In this document: positions 35,032-42,699 of the stretch, one piece after another
Numbering within the stretch: position 1 is the first letter of the stretch
Layout: the number at the start of each line of letters is the position of its first letter
Source of the DNA: Ectothiorhodospiraceae bacterium
GTDB lineage: Bacteria > Pseudomonadota > Gammaproteobacteria > Nitrococcales > Aquisalimonadaceae
DNA: 64,000 nt
Assembly: GCA_020831845.1 (NCBI GenBank)
Contig: JAFIFV010000075.1
Location: 1-64,000 of the forward strand
Reading direction: 5' to 3'
Position numbers and translations under genes: made by a program
The notes under the pieces: generated by a model
The model's input: only the letters and a program-made list of their open reading frames with translations
Database searches by the model: none
Told to the model about the DNA's origin: nothing

Positions 35032-35505
35032 ATGAACAGGACATTGCAACTCTACCGGTCACTCGCAGGCCGTCCCGGCGGCAAGTGGCTCTTCGCCCGC
35101 GCCGTATGCCTGCGGGCACCCTATTTCGGGAGCATTCGCCCGCGCGTGCTGGCCATGGAGCCCGGGCGCAGCCGTTGGTCCATGCGCAAGCGCCGCGCCG
35201 TCCACAACCACATCGGCACCGTTCATGCGCTGGCAATGGGCAACCTCTGCGAACTGGCGGCCGGCACCCTCATGGAATGCACGGTCACGCCCGACCAACG
35301 CTGGATCCCCAAGGGCATGGACATCCGGTACCTGAAAAAGGCCGAAACGGACGTCACCGCCGAGGCAACCCTCGCGCCCGAGCTGCATGGCAAAACGGGC
35401 GATCTTCCGGTCAATGTCGACGTCACGAATACGGCGGGAGAGATCGTGGCACAGGCCACCATCAGCATGTACGTGTCCGAGAGGAGCGGGAGCCGCGGAA
35501 CCTGA
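35032..35505 (+). CDS. DUF4442 hotdog-fold thioesterase-like protein
   Basis: This 157-aa protein of the DUF4442 family has the hotdog-fold thioesterase-like layout: VLAMEPGRSRWSMRKRRAVHN leads into HIGTVHALAMGNLCELAAGT, and WIPKGMDIRYLKKAETDVTA forms the central strands. Such proteins are predicted acyl-CoA thioesterases, though few were tested. ATG 35032 has GGAGAG eight bases upstream. Control by the divergent TetR regulator is likely. The final residues (SERSGSRGT) are extra to the fold. Confidence 0.85.
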   Translation: MNRTLQLYRSLAGRPGGKWLFARAVCLRAPYFGSIRPRVLAMEPGRSRWSMRKRRAVHNHIGTVHALAMGNLCELAAGTLMECTVTPDQRWIPKGMDIRYLKKAETDVTAEATLAPELHGKTGDLPVNVDVTNTAGEIVAQATISMYVSERSGSRGT

Positions 35506-35597
35506 GAAGCGGGTGCGGAAAGAGCGCTGGCGGATTTTTTCAAGACGTGGGGCGATCCGTGCCCTTAGTGTCCAGGTCACGCTGTCGTGTTGGAATC

Positions 35598-35629
35598 TGA
35601 GGAAGCGCTGAAGTATTCACGCTGCCCTA
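35598..35629 (+). repeat. Dispersed repeat, single copy
   Basis: TGAGGAAGCGCTGAAGTATT and onward to CACGCTGCCCTA matches the copies at 42633 and 62218. It ends 10 bp before the truncated VOC gene. Confidence 0.7.
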
Positions 35630-35639
35630 TGGAGCAGGC

Positions 35640-35780
35640 ATGAAATTCGGCTACACCATCCTCCATGTCGAAGATGTCCGCGCCACCATCGCCTTCAATG
35701 AATCCACCTTCGGGAGGACGCCCCGGTTCGTCGACGAAGGCGGCGAACTCGACACCGGCGCCCCTCAAGTTCCGGGCGTC
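35640..35780 (+). pseudogene. Truncated VOC/glyoxalase-family gene
   Basis: The frame starts MKFGYTILHVEDVRATIAF and continues NESTFGRTPRFVDEGGEL, the standard first 40 residues of a bleomycin-resistance/glyoxalase (VOC) domain. About residue 43 (DTGA) similarity stops and the sequence runs into the 3' end of the convergent acyl-CoA dehydrogenase. A normal protein has 120-135 residues, so about two thirds is lost, including the metal-binding second half. A dispersed repeat directly upstream may have taken part in the rearrangement. Confidence 0.75.
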
Positions 35781-35795
35781 CCCCGGGAATCCCCT

Positions 35796-36959
35796 TCAGG
35801 ATTCCTCGAACCGCGCCCGCAAACCGGCACCGATCCGTTCGTTCATCATCTCGGTGCTGCCATCGGTGTAGGCAGCAATCTTCGCACAGGCCAGGTGGCG
35901 GCCCAGCGGATAGTCCTGACGCAGCCCCGCAGCCCCCATTGCCTGCATACAGGCGGTCACCGCCGGTACGGTGACGCGGCCGGCGAATTTCTTCGCATGC
36001 GCGGCGGCCATCACCGCATCCTCACCACGGTCGATCACCGAACCGGCGTGCCAGAACAGGCCGCGCAGGGCTTCCAGATCGTTGGCCACATCGCCCAGTG
36101 ACCAGTTGAGCCCCTGATGATGAACGATGGGGCGACCGAACGCCTCGCGCCCGGCCCCGTAACGCAAGGCGGTCTCCAGCGAGGAGGCGATCATTCCGGC
36201 ACACATGGCGGCCACATACGTCCTGGCTTCGTTGACCAGGCTGAGCGCCAGCTTGAAACCCTCACCGGGCGCAGACAGGGCATCCTCCTCCGGCAGGAAG
36301 TAGTCCTCAAGCACGAAGCCACCGGTGCCGATGGCGTGACCTCCCAGCAGCGCGTAGGGTTCGGCGCGGCGGAAGCCCGGACGGCGGGCGTCGATCAGAA
36401 AGCCGCCGATGCCCCTCCAGCCGGCGCCGGGATCGGTCTGGGCGTAGGTCATGAACAGCGTCGCCTCGGCGGCGTTGGTGATCCAGGCCTTCTCGCCGTT
36501 CAACACCCAGCCGCCGTTCACCCGCTCGGCCCGCATCCGGATGGCGGAGAAATCACTGCCGGCATGGGGTTCGGTGAGAGCGGTGGCGCCCAGAATATCG
36601 CCCCGGAGCAGCGCGGGCACATGCTCCTCCCGATGCCGGGCACAGACGCCTCCTGCAAGGCGCGAGGTCACGTTCTGGGTGTTCACCAGCGAGAACGCGA
36701 ATGCCATGTCGCCCCGCGCCAGTTCCTCCGCCATCGCCAGCTTCACCAGGTAGCGGTAGCCCAGCCCGCCCTGGTCGCGCGGCGTCTGTACCGCCAGCAA
36801 CTGCTGCGCCGCGGCCTCCCGCAACGCCTCGACCGGCATGCTGCGGCCGGCCTCCCAGCGAGCCGCATACGGTTCGACACTGGACTGACGGAAGGCGGCC
36901 ACCCGTTCCAGGAAGGCCCTTTCCTCCGCGTTGAAGCGGTCTTCGGGATTGATCGTCAT
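35796..36959 (-). CDS. Acyl-CoA dehydrogenase
   Basis: This 387-aa flavoenzyme introduces a 2,3 double bond into acyl-CoA. The N-terminal helical domain contains GGLGYRYLVKLAMAEELARG. The FAD-binding middle domain has ATALTEPHAGSDFSAIRMRA and NGEKAWITNAAEA. The C-terminal domain contains REAFGRPIVHHQGLNWSLGD, QAMGAAGLRQDYPL and a final YTDGSTEMMNERIG. The exact catalytic Glu could not be placed with certainty, since the usual YEGT motif reads YTDGST. The gene is monocistronic and ends against the truncated VOC fragment. Electron transfer flavoprotein genes are not nearby. Confidence 0.93.
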   Translation of the reverse strand: MTINPEDRFNAEERAFLERVAAFRQSSVEPYAARWEAGRSMPVEALREAAAQQLLAVQTPRDQGGLGYRYLVKLAMAEELARGDMAFAFSLVNTQNVTSRLAGGVCARHREEHVPALLRGDILGATALTEPHAGSDFSAIRMRAERVNGGWVLNGEKAWITNAAEATLFMTYAQTDPGAGWRGIGGFLIDARRPGFRRAEPYALLGGHAIGTGGFVLEDYFLPEEDALSAPGEGFKLALSLVNEARTYVAAMCAGMIASSLETALRYGAGREAFGRPIVHHQGLNWSLGDVANDLEALRGLFWHAGSVIDRGEDAVMAAAHAKKFAGRVTVPAVTACMQAMGAAGLRQDYPLGRHLACAKIAAYTDGSTEMMNERIGAGLRARFEES

Positions 36960-37045
36960 ACGGCTGAATGCCCCCTGAATGGACCTGTTCAGGGGAAAAG
37001 ACTACACGAAGTGGGCACTTGGGGGGCGAGGAGGCACCGCACGAA

Positions 37046-37657
37046 TCAGCGTACCGTATCCAGAATGTCCCTTAGATAAGGCTTGTGCCTGTCGATGTCT
37101 TCGCGCGAGAGCCCGTTCATTTCATAGGGAAACACCAGCCAGTCCTCGGTTTCGTGCAGACAGAAGTCGGGTTGCAGACCGGTTTGATTGGCGGCGGGCC
37201 GCTGATAGAGCGCGGCGATACGGGTGTCGGCCGGCATGTTGCGCTTGAGCTGCTGATTCAGCCTGCGCAGGACCGCGGCCACGCTGTAACCGGTGCGGAA
37301 CACGTCGTCGACGATCAGCAGGCGGTCATCGTGGTTCAGGTTGTCGAGCAGGTAATGGGTACCGTGCACGCGAATCTTGGATTCCGGCGACGCCACCATA
37401 GCGTCGTAGTCGTGCAGGCCGCGATAGGAGGTCCGCAGGGCGATGTGGTCCGTGGCCACGCCCAGGGTCTGGAGGCACTCCTGCACGTAGATGCCCACCG
37501 TGCTCCCCCCGCGCCACAGCCCGACGATGAAATTCGGCCGGAAGCCGCTTTCATAGATGCGCACGCCCAGCCGGAAGGCGTCCTCCACCAATTCGCCCTC
37601 CTTCAGGAAGCGACGGGGGCGGGCGGCCTCTTCGGGAGTTGCTTCGCGTCTGGTCAC
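37046..37657 (-). CDS. Phosphoribosyltransferase-family protein (copy A)
   Basis: This 203-aa type I PRTase has the PRPP loop LLIVDDVFRTGYS (about residues 113-125). It also has VGLWRGGSTVGIYVQECLQ, a pyrophosphate loop with WRGG. The C-terminus (FPYEMNGLSREDIDRHKPYLRDIL) matches xanthine/hypoxanthine PRTase-like proteins of the GPT group. Divergent from and clearly homologous to the gene at 37720: both share LVEDAFRL/LLEDAFRL, SGFRP, IRVHG and YLxETxxW segments. A purine salvage or a regulatory role is possible. The base specificity is not readable. Confidence 0.87.
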   Translation of the reverse strand: MTRREATPEEAARPRRFLKEGELVEDAFRLGVRIYESGFRPNFIVGLWRGGSTVGIYVQECLQTLGVATDHIALRTSYRGLHDYDAMVASPESKIRVHGTHYLLDNLNHDDRLLIVDDVFRTGYSVAAVLRRLNQQLKRNMPADTRIAALYQRPAANQTGLQPDFCLHETEDWLVFPYEMNGLSREDIDRHKPYLRDILDTVR

Positions 37658-37719
37658 AGGATTGCCAGCCTGCCGTAGTTGATGGGACTATGCCCGGAAT
37701 CAATAACGGTAAAGGCGGC

Positions 37720-38283
37720 ATGGCCGAGAAACAATACATCAGCGCACAAAGCCTGCTGGAGGACGCCTTCCGTCTGGCTGCCCAGGTGTTGAACTCGGGC
37801 TTCAGGCCCACCTTCATGATCGCGGTCTGGCGGGGCGGCGCGCCCATCGGCGTTGCGGTACAGGAGTTCCTGGATTATCACGGGGTCCACACCGACCACA
37901 TCGCAATCCGCACCTCGTCCTACCAGGGTATCGACGAACGCAGCCGGACTGTGCGCGTACACGGACTGAACTACCTGGTGAAACACGTCACCCACGACGA
38001 CGCGCTGCTGATCGTCGACGACGTGTTCGACACCGGCCGATCGGTGGAGGCCATCATCGAGCAACTGCGGCAACGGGCCCGCCTGAACACGCCGCACGAC
38101 ATACGGGCTGCCGTCCCCTACTACAAGCCGGGGCGCAACGAGGTCGGCTGGCCGCCGGACTACTACCTCCACGAAACCGATGCCTGGCTGAAGTACCCCC
38201 ACTCGCTGGAAGGCCTCTCGCTAGCGGAAATCCGCGACAACAGGCCGGAGCTTCATGCGATCCTGGCACCGCATCTCAAGTAG
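37720..38283 (+). CDS. Phosphoribosyltransferase-family protein (copy B)
   Basis: This 187-aa PRTase is the head-to-head paralogue of copy A. The PRPP loop reads LLIVDDVFDTGRS and the pyrophosphate loop AVWRGGAPIGVAVQEFL. Its PRPP loop keeps the canonical acidic Asp-Asp and Asp-Thr-Gly, whereas copy A has Arg in place of the third Asp. ATG 37720 is preferred, with AAAGG five bases before; an upstream ATG adds 11 residues. The two genes share a 62-bp divergent promoter region. The pair could make a heterodimer or supply different base specificities. Confidence 0.87.
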   Translation: MAEKQYISAQSLLEDAFRLAAQVLNSGFRPTFMIAVWRGGAPIGVAVQEFLDYHGVHTDHIAIRTSSYQGIDERSRTVRVHGLNYLVKHVTHDDALLIVDDVFDTGRSVEAIIEQLRQRARLNTPHDIRAAVPYYKPGRNEVGWPPDYYLHETDAWLKYPHSLEGLSLAEIRDNRPELHAILAPHLK

Positions 38284-38300
38284 CGGCTGTTCGGGTCCGG

Positions 38301-38921
38301 TTACGGCAGTTCCCAGCCGGCATACAGGATGCCCAGCAGCCGAAAACCGTCGTCGCCCCGCGGCTCGAAAACGGCGACGGCACCTTCTGGAAAGGTGGAA
38401 CGGGTGATGCCGGTTCCGACCGCGATGGATAACGGAACGATGTGTCCGACCAGCCAGATATTTCCCTGCTCCGGCATTTCAGCAAGGCGCTGGCGAAGAT
38501 AGAGCGCGTGCGCCTGGTAGGAACCACGGACGTAGTCGTCGGCGGTCAGCATGGGGTCCACTTCGACCCGCTCGGCACCGAAAGCCAGCTCGGCGGTATC
38601 CCGCGCGCGTAAAACCGGGCTGGTGGCGATGCGGTTCGCCGGAAGCCCCAACCGCTTCACTGCGCGGCCAATGCGCCGCGCCTGGTCTCGGCCCTGCGGG
38701 GAGAGATTGCGCTGGCGCTCCCGATCATCCAGATCCATGGTGGCATCCAGCGGTTCGCCGGAGGTATCGGCGTGGCGGAGATACACCACCAGTCCACCCT
38801 CCCGCAGCCGCTCCAGCAACCAGTCCGAGTCCTGATCCGCCGCTGCAGACGGGGAAAGCACGACCACCACCAAGCAGACCAGAAGACTGATGGCGGCAAA
38901 GGAAGCGCTGGTCAATTCCAA
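38301..38921 (-). CDS. Exported histidine phosphatase-family protein
   Basis: A periplasmic branch-2-like histidine phosphatase has the modified motif YLRHADTSGEP (RHG reads RHA) in the mature N-terminus, the second catalytic region GRDQARRIGRAVKRLGL and the C-terminal histidine in WLVGHIVPLSIAVGTG. A signal sequence (FAAISLLVCLVVVVLSPSAAA) precedes the domain. The start is ambiguous: ATG 39008 would overlap the upstream gene by 68 bp without a ribosome site, so a TTG near 38921 is proposed. The gene follows the DcrB-like gene on the same strand with an overlap or very small gap, so co-transcription is likely. Confidence 0.78.
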   Translation of the reverse strand: MELTSASFAAISLLVCLVVVVLSPSAAADQDSDWLLERLREGGLVVYLRHADTSGEPLDATMDLDDRERQRNLSPQGRDQARRIGRAVKRLGLPANRIATSPVLRARDTAELAFGAERVEVDPMLTADDYVRGSYQAHALYLRQRLAEMPEQGNIWLVGHIVPLSIAVGTGITRSTFPEGAVAVFEPRGDDGFRLLGILYAGWELP

Positions 38922-38940
38922 ACAACGGCCAATGATGGTT

Positions 38941-39414
38941 CTACGCCTCCGGAACCAGCTTGAGCGACTGAAGAATCGCCTGGAATACCGGCAGGTCACG
39001 CGACGCATTCGAAGCGAGCATGGAGCCGTCGATCTGCACGGCCTTGCCGCTCGCGATATCCGTGACCATCAGCACCATGACCTGTTCGAGAACCTGCTTC
39101 TTCGCGTCCACCAGCCAGCGGAAATGCACCAGCCAGGCCGGCATTCCGGCCTGGGCGAACCGGGTTTCACGCAGGACCTCCGTTCCCGGGTGGCGTTTGC
39201 TCAAGGCAGCCGGAACGTCACGAATCACTTCCTCGAATCGGGCCGGCGTCGGCGGATCAAGCAGATCCGAAGCCAGGGACAGGGTCGCCCTGTAGCCCTG
39301 TCGAGCAGGCGCCTGAAAGGTGGCGTGCTCCGGTTCCGAGCGTGTCCACGACCAGTCCGCCGGTACGGCGATTTCCAGCCCAAGCGCCGGAACGTGCTGC
39401 AGTACGAAATCCAC
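38941..39414 (-). CDS. DcrB/DUF1795-like protein
   Basis: This 157-aa protein has a start GTG and AGAGGG upstream. The pattern LGLEIAVPADWSWTRSEPEH, then GMPAWLVHFRWLVDAKKQVLEQVMVL, resembles DcrB/DUF1795-type proteins with their VPxxW opening. Many relatives are secreted, but this one has no signal peptide as annotated. A longer, signal-bearing version would need a non-standard start upstream and is not supported. It is probably co-transcribed with the histidine phosphatase gene downstream. The family function is unknown, with occasional links to phage adsorption or type VI effectors. Confidence 0.6.
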   Translation of the reverse strand: MDFVLQHVPALGLEIAVPADWSWTRSEPEHATFQAPARQGYRATLSLASDLLDPPTPARFEEVIRDVPAALSKRHPGTEVLRETRFAQAGMPAWLVHFRWLVDAKKQVLEQVMVLMVTDIASGKAVQIDGSMLASNASRDLPVFQAILQSLKLVPEA

Positions 39415-39454
39415 CGCGCGAATCCCTCTCTTCCCGAAAATCCATGATGCCTTC

Positions 39455-39480
39455 TTGAGGAAGCGCTGACTATTTTCCGC
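39455..39480. repeat. Dispersed repeat, partial copy overlapping a stop codon
   Basis: TTGAGGAAGCGCTGACTATT keeps the first 15 bases of the repeat, then diverges where it becomes the last codons of the alpha/beta-hydrolase gene. The stop codon at 39470-39472 lies inside it, so the repeat end may have supplied the present terminus. Confidence 0.5.
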
Positions 39481-41107
39481 GCTCGGTGGGAAACAGGCGC
39501 TTCAGCCGCTCCGTATCCCCGTCAGTCCACCTCTGCGGTTCCAGCAACGCCACCCAGGCATCGATATAATGCTCTGCCGCGTATACATGGCCATAGCCCA
39601 TGGGTGAGGTTCCCATCACCATCATGTCCGCGGCCAGTTGCAGCATGGTCACAACCGGAAACCACCGCAGGTCCGGTGAGACATCCGGGCCACGTTCACC
39701 ACTCATCCAGGCGGGTTCGCTGTAGAACGCCTGCGGGTCGAAGAACGTCACCGGATCGCTGGCGTACTGGAGATAGGCAATGCGAAACGGCCCCCAGTCG
39801 GTCTCCAGCGTGTTGAGGCCCTGCTCCTGGTTCATGAAACGCACGACGGTACCGTCGCGAAAGCGCGGCAGCCAGGCTGGCGACCCACGCTCGCGGCTGC
39901 TGGTGATCTGCCTCCAGGTGTCGCTTCGAAAGGGCGGACCGCTCCAGAGCGCCCCCTGGAACGGGTCGTCGATGATGTCGTAGAGATCGAACGAACGGTC
40001 GGAATTCAGCGCCCCCAGGCTCAACCCGTGCAGATAGAGTGCCGGGCGCTCGTCTTCCGGCAGGGTCGTCCAGTGGCCATAGATCTCCTCGAACAGCGCC
40101 CTGGCCGTTTCCACGCCGTATTCCCCCTCTGCGATCAGCGCCAGCGGGCTGGGCAGATAGGAGTACTGGGCGGCAACGGTGGCAACGTCGCCGCGCAGGA
40201 TGTATTCCACCGGGTTCTGGGCTGCGGGGTCCACCCAGCCGCGGCCGGTGGGCGTGGCCAGCAGCAGGACCGAGCGTTCGAAGCCACCCACCCGCTTGAG
40301 TTCCTCGAGCGCCAACCGGGCGCGCTCCTGCGGCGTTTCCGCGGCATTCAGTCCCACATAGACACGGATCGGATCCTGCGCCTCTTCGCCATGAAAAGCG
40401 CCGATGTCCTCGCCGCTGGGGCCTGAAGTCACGAACCGTCGCCCCCTGCCACCGAGATCCTCCCAGGAGATCAGCGATTCCGCACCGCCCGTGTGGGCAG
40501 GATCGTCCGGCGGTTCGACATCGTCCTGCATCAGCACGTCCAGTTGGCGATAGGTGTTGTCCGCCATCCGCAACGTTTGCGTGAAGATCACGCCGTCTAT
40601 CACCGACCAGAACAGCGCCAACGCAGCGGCAGTGCCGAGCGCGAAGGAGACGCGCCGAGGCACGAAACGCTCCATGCGTCGGGACAGGAAATGGAAGGTG
40701 CGACGGAACAGCCAGGCGACCAGCACGAAAAAGGCGAACACCAGCAGGGCGATGAAGGCAACACCAAAGGGCTGCACTCCTCCAGCCTCCTCCATTTCCA
40801 TCAGCCTGCGAACGGAGTTCTGCCACTCCGATGCACGCCAGAGGAAAACCACGGCAATCACCAGGAAGACAGCGGAAGCTGCCAGTTTCACGAAGCGTTC
40901 GGTGCGCGGGCCAGGCAACGGAAACTCCAGATAGGACCAGAGCCAGCGCCCTGCGTAGCCGAGCGCATACCCCGCAGTGAATGACAGCCCCGAGATGATG
41001 CCCTGCACGAAAAAGGGCCGTGGCAACAGGCTTGGAGTCAGCGAGAAGGCGAAGAACAGTGTTCCCAGCAACAATCCGGATGCGGAAAACAGCTTTAGCA
41101 GACGCAT
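39470..41107 (-). CDS. Membrane alpha/beta-hydrolase family protein (DUF2319-like)
   Basis: This 545-aa protein has an N-terminal domain of about four to five membrane helices (LFSASGLLLGTLFFAFSL, AASAVFLVIAVVFLW, FGVAFIALLVFAFFVLVAWL, ALGTAAALALFWSVIDGVIF) and a large cytoplasmic or periplasmic hydrolase domain. The domain contains the nucleophile elbow LYLHGLSLGALNS, with Ser in a GLSLGA arrangement, and ALWSGPPF. The C-terminus is WVALLEPQRW. This layout matches the alpha/beta-hydrolase membrane family whose substrate is unknown. ATG 41107 is preferred over a TTG 13 codons upstream. Transcription is separate from the methyltransferase to its right. Confidence 0.85.
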   Translation of the reverse strand: MRLLKLFSASGLLLGTLFFAFSLTPSLLPRPFFVQGIISGLSFTAGYALGYAGRWLWSYLEFPLPGPRTERFVKLAASAVFLVIAVVFLWRASEWQNSVRRLMEMEEAGGVQPFGVAFIALLVFAFFVLVAWLFRRTFHFLSRRMERFVPRRVSFALGTAAALALFWSVIDGVIFTQTLRMADNTYRQLDVLMQDDVEPPDDPAHTGGAESLISWEDLGGRGRRFVTSGPSGEDIGAFHGEEAQDPIRVYVGLNAAETPQERARLALEELKRVGGFERSVLLLATPTGRGWVDPAAQNPVEYILRGDVATVAAQYSYLPSPLALIAEGEYGVETARALFEEIYGHWTTLPEDERPALYLHGLSLGALNSDRSFDLYDIIDDPFQGALWSGPPFRSDTWRQITSSRERGSPAWLPRFRDGTVVRFMNQEQGLNTLETDWGPFRIAYLQYASDPVTFFDPQAFYSEPAWMSGERGPDVSPDLRWFPVVTMLQLAADMMVMGTSPMGYGHVYAAEHYIDAWVALLEPQRWTDGDTERLKRLFPTERGK

Positions 41108-41206
41108 GCGATGGTGGTTCCCGTGGTCGCTTCCCTGACTCTCCAAGTTATCAGGGCCGCTCGGAGCTGCAACCGCGCAGTTCCACCCGTGTCCTTCAAC
41201 CAGGGG

Positions 41207-41995
41207 TCAGCCCGCCTTGCGCGCAGCAAAATTCACGCTGCGAATCTCAAGCGACGCCATTTTTTCCGCCACGGAAGTGTGGCGGAAACAATCGAACGTC
41301 TCCATTACCCGTCCGCCCTCCAGCCCGGCATCGGCGGCGATTCGGGCCAGTTCTTCCCGCATAAGCGCGCCACCGATGCAGGCGGCCCACAACGCCGGCA
41401 TTTCACGTGCCGCCACCGCCAGTTCCCTTTCTGCCACAACGTCAGCCAGGTACAACCGCCCACCGGGCTTCAACACCCGCCGGATCTCGCGGAACACCTG
41501 CATCTTGTCCGGCGCCAGGTTGACGACCCCATTGGAAATCACCACGTCCACGGTGGCGTCCGCCACCGGCAGTGCTTCCATCTCCCCTGCCACAATCGCG
41601 ATGCGGTCACTCAGGCCTGCCGCCGCGGCGGTGCTAGTGGCAACTTCCCGCATGGCCGGAGTGAGATCGACGCCGGTTACCCTTCCTTTCGGGCCCACGC
41701 GTCGCGCAGCCAGCAATGCATCCATACCAGCGCCGCAGGCGTGATCGAGCACGTGCTCTCCGGCCCATATCGGGCCAATGCGCAGCGGATTGCCGACACC
41801 GGCAAACCGCTCCGTGGCCGCCGCCGGGAGTTGTCGGAGCTCGTTGCCATCGTAGCCAAGCATATCCCGCGCATAGGCGGAGCCACGGTGGAAGTGGAAT
41901 GCGGAATCCGGCTCGTGCGCCACCCGCTCGTACGTTCGGATGATCTCCTCGCGCAGGGCGGCGACGTCAAAACCAATCGGACAGTTTGTAGCCAT
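41207..41995 (-). CDS. ArsM-like methyltransferase lacking the arsenic-binding cysteine
   Basis: This 262-aa SAM methyltransferase closely follows ArsM layout: VLDHACGAGMDALLAARRVG, RVTGVDLTPAMREVA and a middle motif ISNGVVNLAPDKMQVFREIRR, then RVLKPGGRLYLADVV. In ArsM the middle motif reads SNCVINL with an essential cysteine. Here it reads SNGVVNL with Gly, so arsenite methylation is unlikely and another substrate is expected. The start has AGGAG upstream. It lies 102 bp downstream of the DUF4242 gene on the same strand, separated by a long inverted repeat. Confidence 0.88.
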   Translation of the reverse strand: MATNCPIGFDVAALREEIIRTYERVAHEPDSAFHFHRGSAYARDMLGYDGNELRQLPAAATERFAGVGNPLRIGPIWAGEHVLDHACGAGMDALLAARRVGPKGRVTGVDLTPAMREVATSTAAAAGLSDRIAIVAGEMEALPVADATVDVVISNGVVNLAPDKMQVFREIRRVLKPGGRLYLADVVAERELAVAAREMPALWAACIGGALMREELARIAADAGLEGGRVMETFDCFRHTSVAEKMASLEIRSVNFAARKAG

Positions 41996-42026
41996 GATTG
42001 GACTACTCCTGAAGTGAACCCCGGCG

Positions 42027-42102
42027 GATAGCGCCTTTGGCCCATGGGTTGAGTTCGAGCCGGTGAAGCCTCGCGCCCACCGGCCCGGCAGAAGGCGCTA
42101 TC
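42027..42102. repeat. Long inverted repeat between DUF4242 and methyltransferase genes
   Basis: GATAGCGCCTT (42027-42037) and AAGGCGCTATC (42092-42102) are an exact 11-bp inverted repeat around 54 bp. The right arm covers the DUF4242 stop codon. In RNA it forms a stem that could separate or couple expression of the two genes. It could also be a remnant mobile palindrome. Confidence 0.55.
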
Positions 42103-42373
42103 GCGCCGCCGTCGTGGGGTCCATTACCGTCCGGACCTGCTCGACACGGTTCGCCGGAAACCCGCTGCGTTCGGCGTGCTCGTGAATCAGGCCCTCGTTG
42201 TCGGCAAGGTAGACACAGTAGATCTTGTCGCCGGTCACGAACGACTGGACCCACTGTATGCGGGTACCAATGGCGTCAAGTGCATCTTTCGAGCGCTGCG
42301 CTCCTGCACAGTATTCCTCCGGCGAGAGTCCGCCGATCCCCGGAATATCGCGTTCAATCACGTATCTCAACAT
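42098..42373 (-). CDS. DUF4242/SCO4226-like protein
   Basis: This 91-aa ferredoxin-like fold protein is typical of DUF4242: MLRYVIERDIPGIGGLSPEE, then DKIYCVYLADNEGLIHEHAE and a final GFPANRVEQV. SCO4226-type members bind nickel. The metal ligands here (His, Asp, Glu) cannot be assigned with confidence. ATG 42373 has GAGGAG upstream. It is the upstream gene of the pair with the methyltransferase, perhaps a metal- or oxyanion-responsive operon, but the arsenic cysteine is missing in the methyltransferase. Confidence 0.85.
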   Translation of the reverse strand: MLRYVIERDIPGIGGLSPEEYCAGAQRSKDALDAIGTRIQWVQSFVTGDKIYCVYLADNEGLIHEHAERSGFPANRVEQVRTVMDPTTAAR

Positions 42374-42632
42374 GGCTTCAACTCCTCGGGTTGTGCTGCT
42401 CAGCACGCTGTATGGGCTGTTTGCCTTCGTGGCCGCTTTCCGGCGTGGTGCCCACGGCCGGAAACACTGCACGATCGACAGACAGGAGCATGGACGGAGA
42501 CGGTATACGACGGATGTCAGGCAGGTAACCGAATGTAGCCCGCGTGTTGCAGGCCCCCGGTGCACGAGCATTTTTCCTTTCCCGGACGAGCGGGATGCTC
42601 CAACTCTTCCCTAGTGACCAGAACTACGTCAT

Positions 42633-42660
42633 CTTAAGGAAGCGCTGAAGTATTCACGCG
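42633..42660 (+). repeat. Dispersed repeat, single copy
   Basis: TTAAGGAAGCGCTGAAGTAT and onward to TCACGCG lies 40 bp before the substrate-binding protein gene. The surrounding gap 42374-42699 has no other feature that I can support; its promoter is not recognised. Confidence 0.65.
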
Positions 42661-42699
42661 CTGGAGTCGTCCTTTGCTGAAGCGGCATGAGGGATATGC

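Noticed and set aside
38898-38922. Another dispersed repeat copy
   Set aside because: AAAGGAAGCGCTGG matches only the first 11 bases and lies in the signal-peptide region of the phosphatase gene; chance is likely.
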